NCBI RefSeq assembly: GCF_000003815.2
Contig: NC_049992.1
Coordinates: 9,051,671-9,115,670 of the forward strand
Length of the DNA stretch: 64,000 bases
Direction of reading: 5' to 3'
DNA from: Branchiostoma floridae
Lineage: Eukaryota > Chordata > Leptocardii > Amphioxiformes > Branchiostomatidae
The position numbers were made by a program, and so were the translations under genes. Each line of letters opens with the position of its first letter. The stretch's first letter is position 1. This document shows positions 56,580 to 64,000 of this stretch, piece after piece. The notes below the pieces were generated by a model. The model saw only the letters and a program-made list of their open reading frames with translations. It ran no database searches and had not been told where the DNA came from.

Positions 56580-58107
56580 ATTGACTCTATTTGACCAATT
56601 ACTACAATTAGACCACGAAACCAGGGAGCCTGGTAGAGGCTATAAGAAATAGATTGTCCTCGAGCAGTGCATTGCATTGTCAGGATGTACATCTATGTTA
56701 TATTTGTATGATCTTGTCTAATGTAGTCCATGACAGATATCTTATGTATTATCTTAAGTTAATAATTTGTGCTGGCAATCCATACCCCAGAAAAGCATGC
56801 TTTGTTATTCTAGTTACTAGTGTGAAATAGCAATATAGTTGAATATAATAACGCCAAAGTGAAATTTTACGGTTCAGGTGTAGGTACTATAGTGGGTGTA
56901 GGTTGCTAACAAGCGAAAGTCGTGAGCCAGCGGTTACTACGGAGGATGATACTCAGGCTATAGGTACTAATGCTTTTCAAAAGATGACTTGCCCAGACTT
57001 TACAAGGAATTATGAACAGTTTTGTTGTTCACTGTAGATGTTTCTGTTCCAAGCATGGACTTTCTCTACGTCGATAGTATTTCTGTACTTCTGACAAATT
57101 TTTAATCATATTTATGTTTTACTATAATAGTTCCTTCCAACATCTGTTTAGCAAGCATTGACCACAAGACAAAGTCAAAGGGTACTTTTAAAAGTTTTCT
57201 TTATTGTAATAGTAATCTATTTACATGTAACAAAAAGTGTTTTTTAAATGTATTTACATGGTGTAACACCTGATTTAAAACCTGTAAACATATGGTAGTG
57301 CTAATACTGAGGTAGGGTGTTTAACGTTAACATGCCAGTCAAAGATGACTGTTAAGTATTTTACAAGTATGTGGCATTAATTTTCTGACTTTGTAAAGAC
57401 TACTCAGACCTGTCAGTCTATATTTTCTAAGACATTCCTGTTAAGTTATAGCATGTTCCCACCAGATAATGTTCCTATTTCTTAAGACAATGTTTTTTTT
57501 TTATCTAGCTATGCTTCCTTACAAGTTAACAACTGCTTGGTGGTACAACATAGATAGAATTATATAATATTTGTGGGATGGCTGTAGGAAAATAAATAAT
57601 GATAAATACAATATGCACCAACAAGGTGTAAACATATGTCCAACTTAATAATATCATCTTTTACAAAATAAATGTCCAAGCAGATTTGCAGCCAATTTCG
57701 GTTTTCACTTTCATTCAATTGTCCATAGGAACTTTCAACATTAAATTTCGTTTCTTTTGAAGGCTTTGAAGATGAAAAATGAAAAGTAATTACAGTGCTG
57801 TCACTCTTACTTGAGCATACACTTTCATGTGTTTTGCTAAAACCTGAGACCTGGAATTGTTTGTTTTTGTGCCCCAAAAGATACATGTTCAACGTGTATA
57901 AAGAGCTCCCAGATATTTCCACTAATATGTTTTGAGGTAAGAAGTGGTCATAGTTGCTGTTGTTAACATTTCGTAAACACCATTTTAAACATGTCAACAC
58001 ATTTTGGGCGATGCCTGAAGGGCGGAGCCATAAAAAATTGTAACAGGTTTTTGTGTATGTGGAAAGATGTAACTTGCTACTCTGGCAGTCTATATACATG
58101 TAACTTA

Positions 58108-58245
58108 TGATCTCCAAGCAGATGTTGTGGACTAAGTTGTAATGTTTGCTGGTGTCTCAATTTCTTTGTTACTTAAGTGACACTGAAGATTTCTAAGACT
58201 GATATAAAGGTGTCAGGATACCCCACAATGTCTGCTTGGAGGTCA
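58108..58245. mobile_element. MITE, TGAYCTCCAAGCAGA family
   Basis: Ends TGATCTCCAAGCAGATGTTG and CAATGTCTGCTTGGAGGTCA. Related in its ends (CTCCAAGCAGA) to the hAT-like MITE at 16778. A clear 8-bp duplication was not seen (TGTAAC is shared on the two sides). Confidence 0.65.
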
Positions 58246-59727
58246 TTGTAACAAAGTCACTAGATATTGGGTTACAGTATACCATAACATTTTTACAGTG
58301 GAAGAAACATCAACCTTGTCATAACCCTTTCACTACAAAATTGTGATTACATCTACTTTGCTAAAATGCATACATTTGTATACATAATATACAGATTTGC
58401 CACTTCAAATTGTCTTAATTTGTATACACAACAAAAACCTTTGTCCTTTAGCATCGAAAAAGTCCCCATAAAAATAAATGAGTTAAAGTTTCCATTCAAG
58501 AGTGAAGTTTGATACAGTTCCTGACAAGTTTGGTCACAAAGGGTTCAAAACTATCACAAGGACAGTCACTGCATGACAAAGACTTACATTTTTGAGGTAA
58601 TACTTGTGTACTGTTCATAGAAAACCCTTAAAGAATAAAATCTTTTAGGTTCTGGGCAAAGATTCTGACAGTGTGTCTTTCGGTCTTTTTTGCACTGTTA
58701 CAAAGCCCTGAATTTGTAAAGGTACTCAGTTGTACCCAGTTGCTGTACGAGTAAAGAACAGAGACTCACAGATCAAACAATTACTGAGTTAGATAAAATT
58801 GAGGTCACTCTATGCGAACCACTTCCTGATGTTTCTACTTTTGAGTATTGTTTGAATTTTCCCTTTGCGGTCAAGTACAAGAAGTATTTGTAACAATACA
58901 CCAACGTCTATCTACTGTTTTACAAGTTAACAAACTAGACATTTTCATGTCAATTTCAGATAAGTTGCTTCGACAAAAACAATGTCTAGTCACATTTTAC
59001 CTGCTTATTATGTTACAATATTTCGAGTTTTCAATCATTGTTAATGTGAAGGTGAAATCGTTAAGTATGTACAAGTTTTGCTACGTCAAGGACATGTATA
59101 AAACCCTGATTATTTTTTTCGGAAACTTGTCATCCATTCTAAACGTTTTTTTCTTTATCTAACATCAGAAGATTTGGCTTACATTAGATTAGGTAATACT
59201 ATCAACATTTTTGGGATTTAATATCTAGCAAAATCTTGTTGACGAATCTTAAATTTCCACAATGTTTACATGTAATAATAAATCAGTACTTGGGGAAGTA
59301 ATGCCTACTTGTAGGCATAATTTTTTCGTTATTAAACTTACTTGTCATGTACTTAGCCTACACCTGAATACAATGTACAAAGTTGTATCGCATAATATAT
59401 ACATACAATCATGTATTATCCCAGCTTTCATATATTACATGTAATAATACTGTGTTAATGTTTACTCAATTATCATTTATCGGCTGAGTTACGTACATTT
59501 TCTATATCCGCTACTTTGAAAAACAGTGTGATTGAGAGTTCTCCAGTGCAGCATCCCAAGGTATGCACAGTATAGATACATATGAGTGCATTTTGGTGGA
59601 TGTTGCATGGGAGATCTCTTTAGAAACATTTTCCAGGGTGGCAGATATGCTTGTACATAGACAAATACCATTGTTCATGACTTGTTGTACACTAATAATA
59701 TCTGGAATGGAATGAAAGTGGGTTTAT

Positions 59728-62700
59728 CTATTGTGAAACGATTGCAGCGCTCCCTGCCGCTTGCATGTTGTGTTTCTGTGCCTGAAGCTTCGCTGCAAGC
59801 TGCCTCAACCGGCACATGTAGTTCGACAGTTGGTTCACGCCAACCGGCTGGATACTGAAGGAAATGTTCTTCACGTCTTTCAGCGGGCGCCGGTAAAACG
59901 GCCCGGACGAGACGGGAAGATGCCCGACGTAGCTGTGGTATAGTTTAACCAGACATCGCGAGTTGGTCGGATCCGCTATCAACCGCTGTCTCCCCGTGGG
60001 GTGCACGATGTCCATGTACTGACATGTGCCGTCTGCGTTTAAACCGAAAACAAACTGTTTCAAGTGCAGACTTCGATGGTCTTGTATACTGCGGAGACCG
60101 AGCAGTTTGCAGTTGTAATAGAACACGGACGTGATCAATCCTTTGTCGCACTCGAGATCGAAGACTTTCGAGTTCCAGAAGTACGCTTCTTCTTCGTCAG
60201 AGAATGTAAGGTTGGCCCCCTCCTTCATGTGCTTGCCAGAGTTAACACTCCCTAAGCCCAAGTCTTCCAGCCTCTTCATTTCTGCGTACAGAGTGTCCTG
60301 TAACTGACGGTACGTGGCATTGTGCCTGGCCAGAAGGTGGGTGTCGGTTCGCCCGCATTCTTCCGTCAGGTAGCGACTGATGCTCTGCACCAATAAAAAA
60401 ATTGTAGAGAGTCATTTTATGGCATGCCGCCTCTGAATCTGAATCAGATACCTGATAATCAGCCAAACCTCGGATCAAAGACAAAGACATGAACTTACTC
60501 GAACTGTGAATACTATGATATTGCTAGGCCAATTATTGTTCCTTACAAGTTACCACCTCTTTACAGAGGCCACCTGTCTATAGTGGCCAAATTTGTCCGG
60601 TCCCTTGACTGGCCGCTATAGACAGGTTTGACTGTAGCTACCATACAACATCCAAGGCTAAGATCCTCTCTGGATAACTTCTGTATCTTTTTATCCGGGA
60701 CTGTATAAAGACATTTCAGAATAACACTCCTTTGCTGGGGAAGTTTTTCTGTAATATTACACTTAATGACCAGTCACCAGTGTCACACCTAATCTTTGCA
60801 CATCTATAGCTGTAAGCTCTGTTTAAAACTATCTTGTACTATCTGTCAAGGTCGGTATCTTTTAAGTATTGACCTTTCTGTTAGGGTTAATATTTCCTTA
60901 TGAAAAAAGACACAACATCAGAGTTGTTACAGGACCAAATCCACAAACCAGTGAATCGGCCAATCAGATTCAAGGCCACATTAAGCTAGCCAATCAGAGT
61001 AAAGAACACATGTGATGTAATCAAGGTAAGGTACATGTCACTGGGTCTATACCTGCATGATGTGGTAGATTGTTTTTGGCGGGAAATGCTGTCCGTCCTT
61101 GCGTCTGGTTTCCACGACAAATTGACAGAGCCAGTAGTTCAGCTCCTCCGGACTGGCCGAGCTCCACTCCTTCGGCAGGGCCTGGAAACTCCCATGTGCT
61201 CCTGGCAAGGAAAACAATCATTACAGATTCTATCAATCAATGGTAGAGCAATGTTCTAACATATCACCTTGCTTATTGTTGGATATAGGAGAATTCTTTT
61301 TACACAACCAACAGGAAACTTACATTGCTTACATTTTGGTATCTTGCAGTCAGAGCTTCTAACTGGAGTTCTGCTTCTCACTGCTGTATGTAGCCGATGT
61401 AGGTGGCGCTTTTGCGGTGAGAAAACAATCCCAAACGTGGCTAAACTTGTATCCTTATTGTTCTTGGCAAAATCTAGAGCAACTTGTCTGCAGTAATTTT
61501 CATTTTTTCAAATTGCTACGAAGTTTTACAATAGGTTCAAGTACTATAGATATTCTTAAGATTTATCAAGTAGCAAACATAAACAGTTTGCTACTCTAGT
61601 CTAGTCTAGAAATGACAATCTTTTCTAGCTAAGAACATGCCAAATGGATTCTTGCAACCTAATTTCAACTTATCAACTATCTATCTAACCTCATTCAGAG
61701 CATCATATCCATGAGCAACTGCTTTTTGGCATATTTTACTATCGGGATGTCTGAACCTTCATTGACGTATCTAACCTTGTTCCTGAAGTTGTTTGGCCTT
61801 CTCCGTTGCCCAGGAGCACAGTGTTCTCATGGCCCAGTGGTTCATCTGGATGGTTTTCTTGGCAGGGTAGGGATTGGACAATCTCTGGTTGGGAATGTGG
61901 TGATAGCTTCCTGCGGAGACGTCCGTGGTGATGACCATGGGCTGGTGGCGTACCAGCTGCGGGTACAGCGGATGCTGGAGGATGGCGGGAGAGCCGACCT
62001 CTGGCACGTCCACCACATCGTCATCCTCGTCATCTTCGATATATGCGGGTGAGTTCATCGTTTGTTGGGTATCTATACAAGAGAGAGCGAGCCCAAAAGG
62101 CGGAATTGTCATTATTTTACAGGATTTCACACACTGGCTTGACGTCATTAAAAGTTTGAGTCACAAAATAACTAATCTTGTTCTTTAAAACATCTAATTC
62201 CAAACTGGCCAAAGGAAAATCCATGTATTGTAAAATGGAACAACTTAGCAAGAGTCAAACATTAGTGGCATTAGCTGTTTTGTCCTTTTTGCTGTTAAAA
62301 AAATTGCAACAATATTCCCTTACCTAAATGAAAGCATTTTATAGTAACTTTCAAGATTCTAATGCTGACATGTTTTATCAAGGACATTATATATACATAT
62401 GTGTTTGGTTTTACATGTCCATTGGAAAAGTTGCAAGGTTTTCCATGTTTATAGTTGGTGCAGATGACTTATGAAGTCCAATAGGCAACGTCACAGACAG
62501 ATGCTAAAACATAGATGATTTTGCTTATGTGCCTCCAATTGCATCTATGGTGTGGAGAAGGTGGGGATGCCATGGTGGCTATGTGTGACTGGCCTTTTTA
62601 TCTATCTATTTATTCTTCTCAAAACAAGTGGGTAGCCCCTACAACTTTTGAAAGTTGATTTCCAAGGGGGCCCATCATACATGTGAAGACAAACAACGTT

Positions 62701-64000
62701 TTACATTCAGTCAAAGTTAAGACACCAGTGGACAACATACAGTGTACAGTAGATCACATGAAAACCGAGGCGTCAAAACAAAATCAGTGTCCATTTCACC
62801 AAGGAGCTTTCATCAGCATACTGTAAATGTACTTAAGTTCGCGGGGATTTAATTTCGCGGTAGCGGGAAAATGGACTTTTCGCGGTGGTTTTAATTTCAC
62901 GGTAGCACCTGATGATGCACTGTAGTCTCTTACTCTTGTGGAAAAATGTTCGCGCTGGTTTTAAATTCGCGGTGAAGCGGCCGCCGCGAAAATTAATCCA
63001 CCGCGAACATTTCTGCATTTACAGTACCTTCCTCCAGACTGTCTGAGGTCCCCTCCTCCTCGGCAGGGTGTACCGTGTGTGGCCCCACCCCTCCGCTGTT
63101 CACACTCAGCCGGGGCTGGACAGAAGACTGAGATGACTGGCTACTCACTGACTCCTGCGACATCACCCGGTACGACCTGATTAACAAACAGCCAATCAAA
63201 GTTAGCCATGATAAGTATGAATGACATCCAAGCAGATGTTAAGAAGGATAAATCCTGTTTTTCTGGTAGTAAGATCTTGCGACCAGATTTATTCTGATGA
63301 AAGACACTGGATGGTTGTCTGAAACGTCTGACCGTTGCCGAAATCATCTTCAGGTGCTTGAGTAACTGCTTTTTGGCATATCTTATTACTTGGATGTCTA
63401 ACCTTCATGAAAAAAAAGGTTTGCTTGAAATGTCATCCTGAAGAGATATTTCTCCCCCACCCTTCCAATCCTTTCATCAAGTCTAAACAATCACCCAAAG
63501 ACAACCACCTTTGCTGTGAGTGTGGATTGTGCATGTGGTGGTCTGAAGTCATCACTCCGCTCAGCTCCGAGGACTGCTCCTGCTTCACGTACAGCCCCCC
63601 TCCCCACTTCAGGGGGTCAGGCGAGGACACGGCTTTCCACTGGAGCGCACTGGTACTGACCGACAGCCTTCTCTGTACGGGGCTGGGAGATGGGGGGGAC
63701 TGCGTGTGATGTGGAATGACTGCTCTATGGGTTTGTACTGCAGGCTCTTGTCTCTCGCCATGACTCTCCTGTATCATTGTCTGCCTGCTGCCCACACTTG
63801 AAGCTTGCTGCACTTGACTTGCGACATGATCTTCAGCTGACAACATGACCGGTTGGGGGAAACTCGTGTCACCGCCAGCCAGGCTGTTGGCAGTGTTTAG
63901 AGAAGAGGGCCTGGAGGGGCTCTTCTGTGTGGCAGCTGCAGGGTGGTGGTGGATGGTGATGGTCTGTTCTCTCTCGTGTGCGTCGGGAATTTTCGCTTCG
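59728..64000 (-). CDS. Second DUF3504 protein, Crypton recombinase-derived, C-terminal part
   Basis: Exons on the minus strand: 63509 to beyond 64000, 63028-63176, 61776-62072, 61053-61201, 59728-60384; phases agree and give about 581 aa before the edge. The first exons are Ser/Gln/His-rich, with VKQEQ, a common sumoylation-type site. Exon 61776-62072 has an acidic patch (EDDEDDDVVDV) then NHWAMRTLCSWATEKAKQ, which begins the DUF3504 domain. It continues with LPKEWSSASPEELNYWLCQF, then SISRYLTEECGR and FWNSKVFDLECDKGL, VFYYNCKLLGLRS, PFYRRPL. Domain order and key strings parallel the plus-strand gene at 51080-55619, so the two are paralogues arranged tail to tail. A role as nuclear regulator is inferred from the ZMYM/QRICH1 family. 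Confidence 0.8.
60561..60637. repeat. MITE-like inverted repeat, CCTGTCTATAG arms
   Basis: TACAGAGGCCACCTGTCTATAGTGGCCA and its near complement in the intron before the last exon of the second DUF3504 gene. Arms of about 27 bp, several mismatches. Confidence 0.6.
61285..61400. repeat. Dispersed repeat shared with 30497-30612
   Basis: GGATATAGGAGAATTCTT..ACACAACC..TTAC.TGCTT.C.TTT.GGT and ..CAGAGCTTCT.ACTGGA.TTCTGCTTCTC match in order at both sites. Neighbouring GGATGTCTAACCTTCAT strings at 61745 and 63398 also recur near 1036 and 30760, which suggests one longer family. Confidence 0.55.
62819..63026. mobile_element. MITE, TA target site, abutting a 5' splice site
   Basis: Same family as 35844-36055: CTGTAAATGT..  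and TGCATTTACAG ends between TA dinucleotides (62819-62820, 63025-63026), interior with CGCGGT..TTAATTTCGCGG. Its right TA forms intron positions +2 and +3 of the donor of the exon at 63028-63176. Confidence 0.85.

Larger units (their letters stand above)
55620..59727. other. Intergenic region between two convergent DUF3504 genes
   Basis: It holds the 3' UTRs of both genes, an inverted repeat at 55992-56052, an assembly gap at 56180-56579 and a MITE at 58108-58245. A 185-codon minus-strand open frame at 57560-58117 is AT-rich, runs into the MITE and matches nothing; it is probably chance within a 3' UTR. Confidence 0.5.

Noticed and set aside
57560-58117. 185-codon open frame on the minus strand
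   Set aside because: AT-rich, no family resemblance, overlaps a MITE at its 5' end and lies in the probable 3' UTR of the DUF3504 gene; judged chance.

Overview
This window is animal nuclear DNA, most likely from a lancelet (Branchiostoma). Genes are cut into short exons with GT..AG introns. The sequence is full of tacatgta-type strings, many small inverted-repeat transposons are present, and the gene content (a large-ectodomain Toll-like receptor, a caspase-like gene, Crypton-derived DUF3504 genes) fits that group. The species call is inference; no database was searched. Exon models were built by eye from splice signals, reading phase and family resemblance. A run of 400 N (56180-56579) is an assembly gap.

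Layout. 15-4993 (+): 3' part of an EF-hand-like gene whose first visible exon end has been amplified into a minisatellite. 7166-7988 and 10145-11945 (+): two small single-pass membrane protein genes. 13280-19280 (+): an eight-exon caspase-like (peptidase C14) gene of about 524 aa with His and Cys active-site motifs. 48673 down to 21419 (-): one 29-exon gene of about 1,959 aa. 41456-44902 (+): a single-exon Toll-like receptor lying inside the 5.9-kb intron 5 of that gene. 51080-55619 (+) and 64000-59728 (-, runs off the right edge): two convergent DUF3504 (Crypton recombinase-derived) genes.

The main result is the 29-exon minus-strand gene. Reading phase is continuous across every junction. 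It encodes, in order, a ubiquitin-like N terminus, a B-box zinc finger (split by the intron that holds the TLR), a MUS81-type winged helix, an ERCC4 nuclease domain with its catalytic signature, a HhH2-like remnant, an acidic and RG-rich linker, three SUMO-interaction-like motifs, about ten ubiquitin-interacting motifs, a TAF1-type zinc knuckle and a charged coiled-coil tail. I know of no described protein with this order. It reads as a structure-specific nuclease built to work on ubiquitin- and SUMO-marked chromatin.

Two mutational themes stand out. Tandem duplications capture exon-intron junctions four times, three of them in the nuclease gene. Small DNA transposons sit a few bases inside 5' splice sites three times, and in one case supply part of the donor site. 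Other mobile DNA includes a 5'-truncated CR1-like LINE, an internally deleted mariner, a retroposed modular repeat with a 16-bp target duplication, a tRNA-derived SINE and several MITE families.
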